Made by a program: the position numbers and the translations under genes. From the NCBI RefSeq assembly GCF_018294505.1, contig NC_057796.1:271014458-271078457 (forward strand): a stretch of 64,000 nucleotides of DNA, in the 5' to 3' direction. The DNA comes from Triticum aestivum. Its lineage: Eukaryota; Streptophyta; Magnoliopsida; Poales; Poaceae. Below the pieces are notes generated by a model. The model did no database searches. It saw only the letters and a list, made by a program, of their open reading frames with translations, and was not told the origin of the DNA. Positions 23,886-33,813 of the stretch are shown here, piece after piece (the stretch's first letter is position 1; every line of letters starts with the position of its first letter).

Positions 23886-25790
23886 TGTGACGCCCCCGAT
23901 TCAATCGTACACTAATCATGCACGCAAACATGTACGATCAAGATCGGGGACTCACGGGAAGATATCACAACACAACTCTGAAACATAAATAAGTCATACA
24001 AGCATCATAATACAAGCCAGGGGCCTCGAGGGCTTGAACACAAGTGCTCGATCATAGACGAGTTAGCGGAAGCAACAATATCTGAGTACAGACATAAGTT
24101 AAACAAGTTGCCATAAGATGGCTAGCACAAACTGGGATACAGATCGAAAGAGGCGCAGGCCTCCTGCCTGGGATCCTCCTAACTACTCCTGGTCGTCGTC
24201 AGCGGGCTGCACGTAGTAGTAGGCACCTCCGGTGTAGTAGGAGTCGTCGTCGACGGTGGCGTCTGGCTCCTGGGCTCCGGCATCTGGTTGCGACAATCAG
24301 GTAGAAGGGAAAGGGGGAAAAGAGGGAGAAAAGCAACCGTGAGTACTCATCCAAAGTACTCGCAAGCAAGGAGCTACACTACATATGCATGGGTATATGT
24401 GTACAGGGCCATATCGGTGGACTGAACTGCAGAATGCCAGAATAAGAGGGGGATAGCTAATCCTGTCGAAGACTACGCTTCAGGCCACCTCCATCTTGCA
24501 GCATGTAGAAGAGATTAGATGGTAAGTACACCAAGTAGCATCGTATAGCATAATCCTACCCGGCGATCCCCTCCTCGTCGCCCTGTTAGAGAGCGATCAC
24601 CGGGTTATATCTGGCACTTGGAAGGGTGTGTTTTATTAAGTATCCAGTTCTAGTTGTCATAAGGTCAAGGTACAACTCCGAGTCGTCCTTTTACCGAGGG
24701 ACACGGCTATTCGAATAGATAAACTTCCCTGCAGGGGTGCACCACATAACCCAACACGCTCGATCCCATTTGGCCGGACACACTTTTCTGGTCATGCCTG
24801 GCCGCGGAAGATCAACACGTCACAGCCCTACCTAGGCACAACAGAGAGGTCAGCACGCCGGTCTAATCCTAAGCGCGCAGGGGTCTGGGCCCATCGCCCA
24901 TTGCACAACTGCACGTTGCGTGGGCGGCCGGAAGCAGACCTAGCAACCTCCATTACAAAGGAAGTCACGTTACGCGGTCTAATCTGGCGCGCGCCGCTCA
25001 GTCGCTGACGTCATGAAGGCTTCGGCTGATGCCACGACATCGAGTGCCCATATCATTCCCATGTAGTTGGTTAGTGCATATAGACCAAATGGCCAGAATC
25101 AGATCAAATACCAAGAACTCGTTAAGCGTGTTATTTTGAAGTAACCGCGGACGCCGACCAGGGCCAGGCCCACCTCTCACCTAGGTAATCTCAACCTGCC
25201 CTGTCGCTCCGCCACAAAGATCCACCCAGAGGGCCGTCGGAACAAAGGTCCTTTCAGCCCCCAATCCGTGAATCACTCGCGGGTGCTCCACGAGCCGACC
25301 CGACTTTAGTCACCACATGTATAATGTATAACGTATATAGTATAAACCCGTGATCACCTCCCGAGTGATCACGGCCCGATAGTATAGCACAGCAGACGGA
25401 CAAGAATGTAGGGCCACTGATGGAAAACTAGCATCCTATACTAAGCATGTAGGATTGCAGGTAAAGGTAACAACGGTAGTGGAAAAGACAGGCTATGCAG
25501 CAGAATAGGATTAACGGAAAGCAGTAACATGCTACACTACTCTATTGCAAGAGTATAGAGAAGAATAGGCGATATCTGGTGATCAGGGGGGCTTGCCTGG
25601 TTGCTCTGGCAAGAAGGAGGGGTCGTCAACAGCGTAGTCGGTCGGGGCACCAGCAGCGGCGTCAGTCTCGTAGTCTACCGGAGAGAAGAGGGGGAAGAAA
25701 CAATGAATACAATGCAAATAGATGCTGGTGACGTGGTGACGTGGCAACATTAGCAGAGGTTTACTGTGGATTGATTATCCGGGCGTCACA
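23886..25790 (-). repeat. 5' LTR of element 3 (internally deleted)
   Basis: 1,905 bp. Aligns with 15853-17687 and then, after ATAGATGC at about 25725, jumps to the last ~60 bp of the LTR. At the join, GGTGACGT is doubled (about 25727-25742), like filler or template slippage. About 1.94 kb, including the GC-rich block, is missing compared with 15853-19678. Confidence 0.9.
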
Positions 25791-26004
25791 CATCACTACG
25801 CGACTGCCAGGCATTCATAACGTCTTGAGTTGCTGGGAAAACATGTGCTTCACCTAGCGGTGCATCAAGGACATATGCTTTCTTGGCAGCTATGAGGATG
25901 ATCCTCAAGTTACGGACCCAGTCCGTATAGTTGCTACCATCGTCTTTCAGCTTGGTTTTCTCTAGGAACGCATTGAAGTTGAGGGCAACATTAGCATGGG
26001 CCAT
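25791..26004 (-). pseudogene. Element 1 gag, N-terminal part
   Basis: Starts at an ATG (26004) and runs about 72 codons until element 3 begins; it contains FNAFLEKTKLKDDGSNYTDW and RNLRIILIAAKKAYVL, the usual N-terminus of Angela/BARE Gag. The reading continues at 15852 across the insertion. The 5 bp at 25791-25795 (CATCA) duplicate 15848-15852. Confidence 0.88.
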
Positions 26005-27278
26005 TTGATCTACAAGACATATTGCAAAGATTTTTAGACTTTGTTCATGATAATTAAGTTCATCTAATCGAATTATTTAATGAACTCCCACTCAGATAGA
26101 CATCCCTCTAGTCATCTAAGTGATACATGATCCGAGTCAACTAGGCCGTGTCCAATCATCACATGAGACGGACTAGTCATCATCGGTGAACATCTTCATG
26201 TTGATCGTATCTACCGTACGACTCATGTTCGACCTTTCGGTCTCTCATGTTCCGAGGCCATGTCTGTACATGCTAGGCTCGTCAAGTCAACCTAAGTGTT
26301 TTGCATGTGTAAATCTGACTTACACCCGTTGTATTCAAACGTTCGAATCTATCACACCCGATCATCACGTGGTGCTTCGAAACAACGAACCTTCGCAACG
26401 GTGCACAGTTAGGGGGAACACTTTCTTGAAATTATTGTGAGGGATCATCTTATTTAAGCTACCGTCGTTCTAAGCAAATAAGATGTAAAAACATGATAAA
26501 CATCACATGCAATCAAATAGTGACATGATATGGCCAATATCATTTTGCTCCTTTCGATCTCCATCTTCGGGGCGCCATGATCATCATCGTCACGGGCATG
26601 ACACCATGATCTCCATCATCGTGTCTTCATGAAGTTGTCTCGCCAACTGTTACTTCTACTACTATGGCTAACAGTTAGCAATAAAGTAAAGTAATTACAT
26701 GGCGTTCTCATTGACACGTAGGTCATACAATAAATTAAGACAACTCATATGGCTCCTGCCGGTTGTCATACTCATTGACATGCAAGTCGTGATTCCTATT
26801 ACAAGAACATGATCAATCTCATACATCACATATATCATTCATCACATCCTTTTGGCCATATCACATCACACGACATATGCTGCAAGAACAAGTTAGATGT
26901 CCTTTAATTGTTGTTGCAAGTTTTTACGTGGCTGCTATAGGTTTCTAGCAAGAACGTTTCTTACCTACGCCAAAACCACAACGTGATATGCCAATTTCTA
27001 TTTACCCTTCATAAGGACCCTTTTCATCGAATCCGATCCGACTAAAGTGGGAGAGACAGACACCCGCTAGCCACCTTATGCAACTAGTGCATGTCAGTCG
27101 GGGGAACCTGTCTCACGTAAGCGTACGTGTAAGGTCGGTCCGGGCCGCTTCATCCCACGATGCCGCCGAATCAAGATAAGACTAGTAATGGCAAGTAAAT
27201 TGACAAAATCGACGCCCACAACAACTTGTGTTCTACTCGTGCATAGAAACTACGCATAGACCTAACTCTGATACCACT
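26005..27278 (-). other. Element 1 untranslated leader and primer-binding site
   Basis: Non-coding stretch between the 5' LTR and gag ATG. Immediately inside the LTR the minus strand reads GTGGTATCAGAG (near 27267-27278), the expected complement of initiator Met tRNA. It parallels the element 2 leader in many places (compare 26090-26260 with 12308-12500), showing that the two copia elements are related. I see no gene in it. Confidence 0.8.
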
Positions 27279-29052
27279 ATTGGGGATCGTTGCAGAAATT
27301 TAAAATTTTCTACGCATCACCAAGATCAATCTATGGAGAGACTAGCAATGAGAGAGAGGGGAGTGCATCTTCATACCCTTGAAGATCGCGATGCAGAAGC
27401 GTTACAAGAACGCGGTTGGAGGAGTCGTACACGCAGCGATTCAGATCGCGGTCGATTCCGATCTAAGCGCCGAACAACGGCGCCTCCGCGTTCAACACAC
27501 GTGCAGCCCGGTGACGTCTCCCGTGCCTTGATCAAGCAAGGAGGAGGGAGAGGTTGGGGAAGACAACTCCAGCAGCAGCACGACGGCGTGGTGATGGTGG
27601 AGCAGCGTGGTTTCCAGCAGGGCTTTGCCAAGCACTACGAAGGACGAGGATGTGGAGAGGTAGGGTTGCGCCGAGAGAGAGAGAGAGACTCGTGTGTTTG
27701 GCAGCCCCAAAACCCCCACTATATATAGGAGGAGGGGAGGAGGGTGCACCCCCTCTAGGGCTCCCACCCCTAGGGGGCGGCAGCCCTAGATGGGATGGAG
27801 GGGGCGGCCAAGAGGGGGAGAGAGGGGGGCGCGCCCTATGGTGGGCCTTAGGCCCATCTGCGCCTAGGGTTTCCCCCTTCTCCTCTTTGCTGTGCCTTGG
27901 GCCTTGGTGGGAGGTGCACCAGCCCACTCAGGGGCTGGTCCCTTCCCACACTTGGCCCATGCAAGCCTCCGGGGCTGGTGGCCCCTCCCGGTGGACCCCC
28001 GGAACCCTCCGGTGGTCCTGGTACATTACCGGTGACGCCCGAAACACTTCCGGTGGTCAAAACCTCGCTTCCTATATATTATTCTTTACCTCTGGACAAT
28101 TCCGGAACTCCTCGTGCCGTACGGGATCTCATCCGGGACTCCGAACAACATTCGGTAACCATGTACAAACTTTCCCTATAACCCTAGCGTCATCAAACCT
28201 TAAGTGTGCAGACCCTATGGGTTCGGGAGGCATGTAGACATGACCGAGACATCTCTCTGGTCAATAACCAACAGCGGGATCTAGATACCCATGTTGGCTC
28301 CTACATGTTCCACGATGATCTTATTGGATGAACCACGATGTCGAGGATTCAATCAATCCCGTGTACAATTCCCTTTGTCTACCGGTATGATACTTGCCCG
28401 AGATTCGATCGTCGGTATCCCTATACCTTGTTCAATCTCGTTACCGGCAAGTCTCTTTTACTCGATCCATAACACATCATCCCGTGATCAACTCCTTGGT
28501 CACATTGAGCTCATTATGATGATGTCCTACCAAGTGGGTCCAGAGATACCTCTCCGTCACACGGAGTGACAAATGCCAGTCTCGATTCGTGCCAACCCAA
28601 CAGACACTTTCAGAGATACCCGTAGTGCACCTTTATAGCCACCCAGTTACGTTGTGACGTTTGGCACACCCAAAGCATTCCTACGGTATCCGGGAGTTGC
28701 ACAATCTCATGGTCTAAGGAAATGATACTTGACATTAGAAAAGCTTTAGCACACGAACTACATGATCTTGTGCTATGCTTAGGATTGGGTCTTGTCCATC
28801 ACATCATTCTCATAATGATGTGATCCCGTTATCAATGACATCCAATGTCCATGGTTAGGAAACCATAACCATCCATTGATCAGCGAGCTAGTCAACTAGA
28901 GGCTCACTAGGGACATGTTGTGGTCTATGTATTCACACATGTATTACGATTTCCGGATAACACAATTATAGCATGAACAATAGACAATTATCATGAACAA
29001 GGAAATATAATAATAACCATTTTGGTATTGCCTCTAGGGCATATTTCCAACA
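27279..29052 (-). repeat. 5' LTR of element 1
   Basis: 1,774 bp, from TATTGGGGATCG on the plus strand (TG mutated to TA at the inner end) to TATTTCCAACA at 29052. The TATA-like ACTATATATAGG is at about 27719, with GC-rich flanks. It is a close match to 2033-3659. Long frames inside (for example 27554-28237 plus) come from base composition. Confidence 0.92.
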
Positions 29053-29969
29053 AGCCCATCGTCGGGATCTTCAAGGTGACGCCTCCAAGGAGGAAAATAA
29101 GGTTGAGGATACCACCGGCACCCGATCTGGCACTGCCTGATCTTAGGTTTTCACCCGAAGATCTCATGCTATTGAGTAGGAAGGGCAAACGGCTCCACAA
29201 CGGTACCTCCAAGGAGGAAGACGACATCCCTGGATGCTGTTACCGCTGGCAACGACAAAGTCGATGCATGATTTTCATCCGGAGCTCAGCCTTCCACCAC
29301 AAATCCCATGATCCGAAGCCGCCAGTGCCAGTATCACCATGAGCCCAAGCAAACACTGCCAAAAACGAATTGGTCAAAGTTGCACGCTGAAACTCGGCGA
29401 GCACACGCCAACCCGACTGGTCCGCACCGCCGCTCGCAGGCCCTGGACGAGCCAAGCCGGATCTGACCAACCTCTACCTCCACGTGCAGAACAGGGCGAT
29501 TCTCCGCACCACAGCGCACAAGAAAGGCCCCGCCACACACTACATTATTGATTGGGGGGACTATAACATTTCATGCACCGTTGGGACTACTTGCTACAGA
29601 CTTCGTCGTGTTGCCACGATGGACTAGGAGTTTAGGACCATTACTTGTTGATGCATAACACATGTTGGTTAATATATTTCTATTCGACCAAGCCAGCATG
29701 TAGAAGAAAAAATTGGTTAAACTAAAATAATAGATGAAGATAATAGGAACATGAAGCTATAAAAATACATACATATGTTCTCAATAGATAGAAAACTACA
29801 AATTTACGTAGAATTTTAGAAATTAGAAATGCAAGTGCGGATTACTGAAACAAAATAACAGAACGAAGCTCATTTACTAATAATATGAAATATATTTCAC
29901 AAAAACTATAAAATGTAACAAAAAACATAACACAATCTAGCCGCGCAATTGCGCGGGTGCACCCGCTAG
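29053..29969 (+). mobile_element. Helitron 3' end (5' end not found)
   Basis: The end shows the Helitron signature: a 16-nt palindromic hairpin CCGCGCAATTGCGCGG (29941-29956), then about 9 nt, then CTAG (29966-29969) followed by host T. The AT-rich 29560-29940 is consistent with a non-coding Helitron tail. 29053-29550 is more GC-rich with a 107-codon open frame (29022-29342) that I cannot assign. The left side is lost under element 1. No Rep/helicase coding is seen, so it is non-autonomous or partial. Confidence 0.7.
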
Positions 29970-31387
29970 TTGAGAATGATAAGAGAGGTGAGATGAGTGA
30001 CTCCACCAGATGTGAGGAAGAGTGTTCACTTCCCAAAAGTCCACATAATCAGAGTGATAAGAGAGGTGAGGTGAGTGAGTCCACCAAATGTGAGGATCAG
30101 ATTGTTCAAAATGAGATTAGAGAGATGGAATATCTCCACCCATATATACCTCACATTCAGCGAGAGAGGATTAGTGAGTTGTGTGAGTCCACCAAATATG
30201 AGGGTGAGGTAATCCACCACAAGATTGAAGAAATGAGTGAACCACAACATATTATACTAGACCATCAAAGTGAGAGGAGTAGAGAGTTGTGTGAGTCCAC
30301 CAAATCTGAGCTTGGGGTGTTTATACACAATATCAAGGAGATGAGCGATCCGCCAAATGAAAGGAGAGAAGACTATTCAACTACTAACCATTCACAAAGA
30401 TCTCTTTCTTTGAAGTATGTGTAGATGCAAAAATCATACTTAGCTGCCCTACTACAGCGATGGGAGGATGAGATCCATGAACAAATATGGCGCACGTGGA
30501 GCACCATCAAAGAAACATCATGTGGGGTAAGTGATCTTCAAAAAGGCATGGAGGTACTCAGTGAGGTAAAAGAAAAGAGATCATTCATCTTGAAGCACCC
30601 AGAGGTATACACTTATGAACTCTTGAAGCATTGGCGCGATGAAATTAGAGAAAAGATGATTGCTATGTCATCCATCAAACAATATCCTTTTGTTAATCAT
30701 AATGAAACCATCAAGGAGCCAATAAAACAAAAAACTGAATATGCTTATTCGACTTTTACTTGGCCAAGATATTTTGTATTGTCCTTGTGCTATTATTTTG
30801 TAGACCGAAGAAAGTCGAGGGCGACTTTTCTTCAAAAGAGGGAGGATGATACAAACATGGATGTGCCTGATTACAAGTTTGTACTCCATGGAAATTTTAG
30901 CTGGAAAGAATTGCTGAGCCGAACAAAACATTTGAAGTTCGCAAAGGTGAAAGCTAAACTTAAGCATTTGATAAAATCTTGGCATTGTTTCTTTGTACTG
31001 GCCAATTTTCTTTTGTGTGATGACCAGCTAGAGTCGAGGACGACTCCTTTTCAAGAGAGTGAGGATGATAAGGACATAAAAATCATTCAACCTTTAGAGT
31101 CGAGGATGACTCCTTCTCAAGAGGGGGAGGATGATGAGGACATCCCAACCATGGGCACCACACCATCAATCATCAACGGTCCAATCACAAGAAGCCGCGC
31201 AATGCAAATACATGATCAGGTGAACGCTAACTTAAGTATATCATTTGACCTTGAAAACATGGTTATGCCTTCACCTCCTTTGTTGTTGGTTGAACTCAGG
31301 TGCGATATCAAAGGCCAAACACATTTTAGTCCGTGCAAAACAATGTTTTATGGCGAAGAAACAAAGTTAGGAATTCATGAAGAATGA
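29970..31387 (+). pseudogene. C-terminal tail of a Ty3-gypsy polyprotein, one in-frame stop
   Basis: A single frame runs from the Helitron junction to 31387, broken only by TAG at 30422-30424. The N-terminal part holds four diverged copies of an ESTK(C/Y/S)E motif. The C-terminal part has two copies of an SRTTPFQESEDD-like motif and ends with GPITRSRA, typical of the region after integrase in grass gypsy elements. Two hydrophobic stretches (YFVLSLCYYF and FFVLANFLL) each precede an acidic repeat. Integrase itself is missing. An env-like or accessory role is possible but unproven. Confidence 0.55.
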
Positions 31388-32118
31388 GTTGTCTCCTGAA
31401 GAAACATTGTTCCGATTCTGACAAAACAATGTTTTGCATGAGTTTGGATATCCCTACTTGCAAAAGGTTTCCAGAACTCAAGTTTTCTGCTGAAGGAAAC
31501 ATTGTTCGACCCCAGTGAACAATTTTGGTCGGGAACTGCCAACCACCTCCAACGAGAGTTTTCTAGAAGCTACCCCATTAAGTCTTGAAACCATTTAGTC
31601 AAACAAAGCTGGTTCACTTTCACACCTAAGCTGGTTCCAGAAGTTAGTTCTCTTTCACACCTATCCAGGGGGGTTGTCCCGATTATAAATAGGCTAGCTC
31701 TTCCCTTCGTTGGGGACTTTTGCCATTTCTATCAAAGACCAAAGACATAGACTCCTCCTGGGATTGGAGAGATCTTGTTATCCTTATTCTCGTGATTCCT
31801 TGAGAAATTGCTCCTAATTCGTGCTCCACGACTAGATCGTGTTGTGTGGGTTAGAGTTCGTGGTTTCCCTTGCGGATTGCACCTATTCCGTGCTCCACGA
31901 CTTGAGCGTGGTTGTGTGGGGTAGTATTGCGGGTTGTGGATCGGCGAATGTTCGGATTGTAAGCTTCGATGAGCATCCTCCTCGTCAGGTCATAATCTCT
32001 TATTTTCCATTTTTCGGCTGCTTGCAGCTAGTTATCCCCATCCGTTTATCGATCCTACGCTGTGAAGATCGGACCTCCCCTTGAACACCCTCTTCTCCGA
32101 AGACGGTGTCGCATCACA
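31388..32118 (+). repeat. Probable 3' UTR and LTR remnant of the same gypsy element
   Basis: Follows the polyprotein tail. A repeated GAAGAAACATTGTT/AAACAATGTTTT motif spans 31390-31510. A TATA-like ATTATAAATAGG lies at about 31682, and a duplicated TTCGTGCTCCACGACT-type block occurs at about 31817 and 31889. The CATCACA near 32112-32118 may be the LTR end. No coding frame is convincing. Confidence 0.5.
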
Positions 32119-32280
32119 AAAGCTAGAAGATCCGGTGGTAAAATAGTTTTTTGCTAATCCATCTGCAACTTCATTAGCTTCAAGAAGAGATTTTCCCAAA
32201 CTCCATCGCCAACTGCTTGTGTTCCATTATTTTAAGGAGTTTAAAACCCCAGGCCTCTGCATCATTGTGATGCACACTGA
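32119..32280 (-). pseudogene. Possible LINE RNase H scrap
   Basis: One minus-strand phase reads LEANEVADGLAKN, resembling the end of the RNase H-like domain of plant LINE-type elements. It is short and isolated with no active-site context. Treat as a weak call. Confidence 0.25.
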
Positions 32281-32765
32281 AAGGGCATGTTTACTCCCAG
32301 AGGGGAGGGGGGTGAATGAAAGATTTTTAGAATTTCGTCAAACTCTGATGAATTTACGATGATCAGAGTGAAGAATTACAAATGCGAGCAAGACTAAATA
32401 ATCACATAAACGAAATGCATGCATACATGCTATGAGGGAGATTGAGCGCTTGACTAAAGAACCAAACACTCTTAAGTTAGCTCATGAAACAACTAAATAA
32501 TATCATAGAGAGCTCCCAAGAACTCATGAGAAACTACACTTCAAGAAGCTAAATTTAAAGCAAGAGCATGAGTTTCTAAAAGCTACCAATGACGATCTTC
32601 GAAAAAAGATTTCCTCTTACTATAGTGGTGGTGGTGCGAGATAAGGAACTTATACAGTTCCACAAAAGCATACTATGTGATAGTTCACTTGATCACCTTG
32701 GCGTTCGACTCTTTGCATGTCACATCTTACAAACCTATTGTTAGTATTTTGTTTAGTCAATTAGT
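32281..32765 (+). pseudogene. Copia gag fragment related to the Sire-type element at 40 kb
   Basis: About 32429-32620 aligns with 43402-43600: both carry the GAGATTGAGC start, the TCATGAAACAAC stretch and the GATCTTCGAAA end. The copy here is degraded (TAA after the TCATGAAACAACTAAA stretch). The segment before it (about 32290-32330, AGAGGGGAGGGGGGTGAATG) resembles the reverse of a Sire-type LTR end. The remainder up to the CACTA end at 32766 shows nothing I recognise. Confidence 0.5.
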
Positions 32766-33095
32766 CACTACTACAAAACAAGCTAGTAGTGATGGACGCA
32801 AGTCACACAAATGACGAGCAAGGCAGTGGAAGGTGCTCGTCACCACAAGCTTCCGTCACAAGTGACGAGCGAGGCATGCCACATAACAGTGGAAGGCGTC
32901 CCTCACCACAAAAATACAGGAGCTCCTGTGTATTTTTTATTTCCCTAATGTACCAGTCACAAGGATGACGCAAATTTACCAAGTATATTTATACATGGCC
33001 TACATTTCATTGATTTGCAGCTGATAAGCGTGACGCAAATTTACCAAGTATATTTATACATGGCCTACATTTCATTGATTTGCAGCTGATAAGTG
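32766..33095. mobile_element. CACTA transposon terminus (partial)
   Basis: Starts CACTACTACAAAAC, the typical CACTA terminal sequence, followed by subterminal repeats of GTGACGAGC/GCTCGTCAC type and a twice-repeated CAGTGGAAGG block (about 32830 and 32900). The matching inverted terminus was not found downstream, so the element is truncated or its other end lies elsewhere. Confidence 0.6.
32966..33095. repeat. Tandem duplication of a 65-bp unit
   Basis: TGACGCAAATTTACCAAGTA begins at 32966 and again at 33031; the two 65-bp copies are almost identical up to the start of a third partial copy (TGACGCG, 33096). Probably recent slippage or unequal exchange inside the CACTA remnant. Confidence 0.92.
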
Positions 33096-33668
33096 TGACG
33101 CGATAGAGGTTCCATGATTTCAATATTAACCGACAGATTTGGAACACGGAAATTTCAAAAGAAAATCGACGCCTTCCCGCGAGTGTTAGCGAAGAGGGGC
33201 AAGGCAAGAACAACACTTGATGAGCAATCTCCACCGAACCTCGGAAAAATTACTGAACATCAGTCGCGACCGAACACAAGACAGAGTGGACAGTCACGAC
33301 GCTAGTGACTCCACGTTTACGCACCATCCAGCTGAGCTAAACTAAACTAAACACGGTGCGGAGTAGTGTAGGACGCATCCTTCTCTTTTCTTTCTCTTCC
33401 TGGGGAACACTTGACCCATTCCGCCCCCAAGAGTCTGGCGGTGGTGCACCGTGCCCGCTTGGCCGCCGGCTCTCTCTGCGCCCTGAGTCTCCTCTTCTGT
33501 TTCTGCTCGACGCAGCTCTGTGATCGACGAGGTAGGCGCCTCGTCGTAGCTCAACGGGTCGCCCTTGACCACATCGTGCTGGTTGACCTTCGCTGCACAG
33601 GATCATCAGCACAAGGCCGAAAGAAATAAACATCGTCAAGCAATAAATATTTGTTGCCAATATTTGTC
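33096..33668 (-). other. Region downstream of the ENT gene: possible last exon/3' UTR, otherwise unassigned
   Basis: 33350-33630 is GC-rich. On the minus strand a good acceptor (TTTCTTGCTATCAG) at 33669 could start a terminal exon of the ENT-domain gene; joining it to the donor at 33813 gives TGA at once, so it would be 3' UTR. A 76-codon minus frame (33572-33342) resembles nothing I know. 33096-33340 shows no gene. A TAGCTCAGCTGG string (minus, near 33334) looks like a pol III A box but lacks a good B box. Confidence 0.3.
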
Positions 33669-33813
33669 CTGATAGCAAGAAACAATTGCAAGCTCTTCAA
33701 TTATTATATGGTTCGGGTTATTTCATCTGTCCATTATAATGATGATAACTTGATATCACTTCGTAAAAAGGTCAAATAAACTAACTGAAGGGTTTCTAAA
33801 AGCGACCACTTAC

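Larger units (their letters stand above)
15853..25790 (-). mobile_element. Element 3: coding-free Ty3-gypsy-type LTR element inserted in element 1 gag
   Basis: 9,938 bp bounded by perfect 5-bp target duplications (CATCA at 15848-15852 and 25791-25795). LTRs start and end TGTGACGCC...GGGCGTCACA. Minus orientation is set by the PBS-like TTGGTATTAGAGCC just inside 23886 and the PPT-like GTGGAGGAGAAT just inside 19678. The 4.2-kb interior has no gag or pol similarity on either strand, so it must rely on proteins supplied in trans. The LTRs are unequal (3,826 versus 1,905 bp). The exact Triticeae family name is uncertain. Confidence 0.92.
2033..29052 (-). mobile_element. Element 1: Angela-like Ty1-copia retrotransposon, nested and truncated at its 3' LTR
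   Basis: A minus-strand copia element with order 5' LTR (27279-29052), PBS, gag, protease, integrase, RT, RNase H, PPT, 3' LTR (2033-3659). Subtracting the two insertions and their duplicated target sites leaves about 8.65 kb, normal for Angela/BARE-type elements. Element 2 interrupts the protease region and element 3 interrupts gag. The 3' LTR lacks its terminal ~130 bp (compare 27279-27408), so the outer target duplication cannot be tested. Coding regions carry stops and deletions, so the element is dead. The family name rests on recognising the LTR sequence. Confidence 0.85.

Noticed and set aside
27228..28237. Overlapping 166- and 227-codon plus frames
   Set aside because: They cover the 5' LTR of element 1 on the antisense strand. 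The matching LTR at 2033-3659 has different frames, as expected of non-coding DNA.
29053..29560. Helitron 5' terminus (TC start) or a Rep/helicase gene
   Set aside because: No convincing TC-start motif and no helicase or rolling-circle motif; the left part is displaced or lost at the element 1 boundary.
30425..31387. 320-codon frame as an independent host gene
   Set aside because: It is in the same phase as the preceding frame, separated only by a TAG, and ends with gypsy-type motifs (TPFQ-acidic, GPITRSRA), so it is the tail of a retroelement polyprotein.
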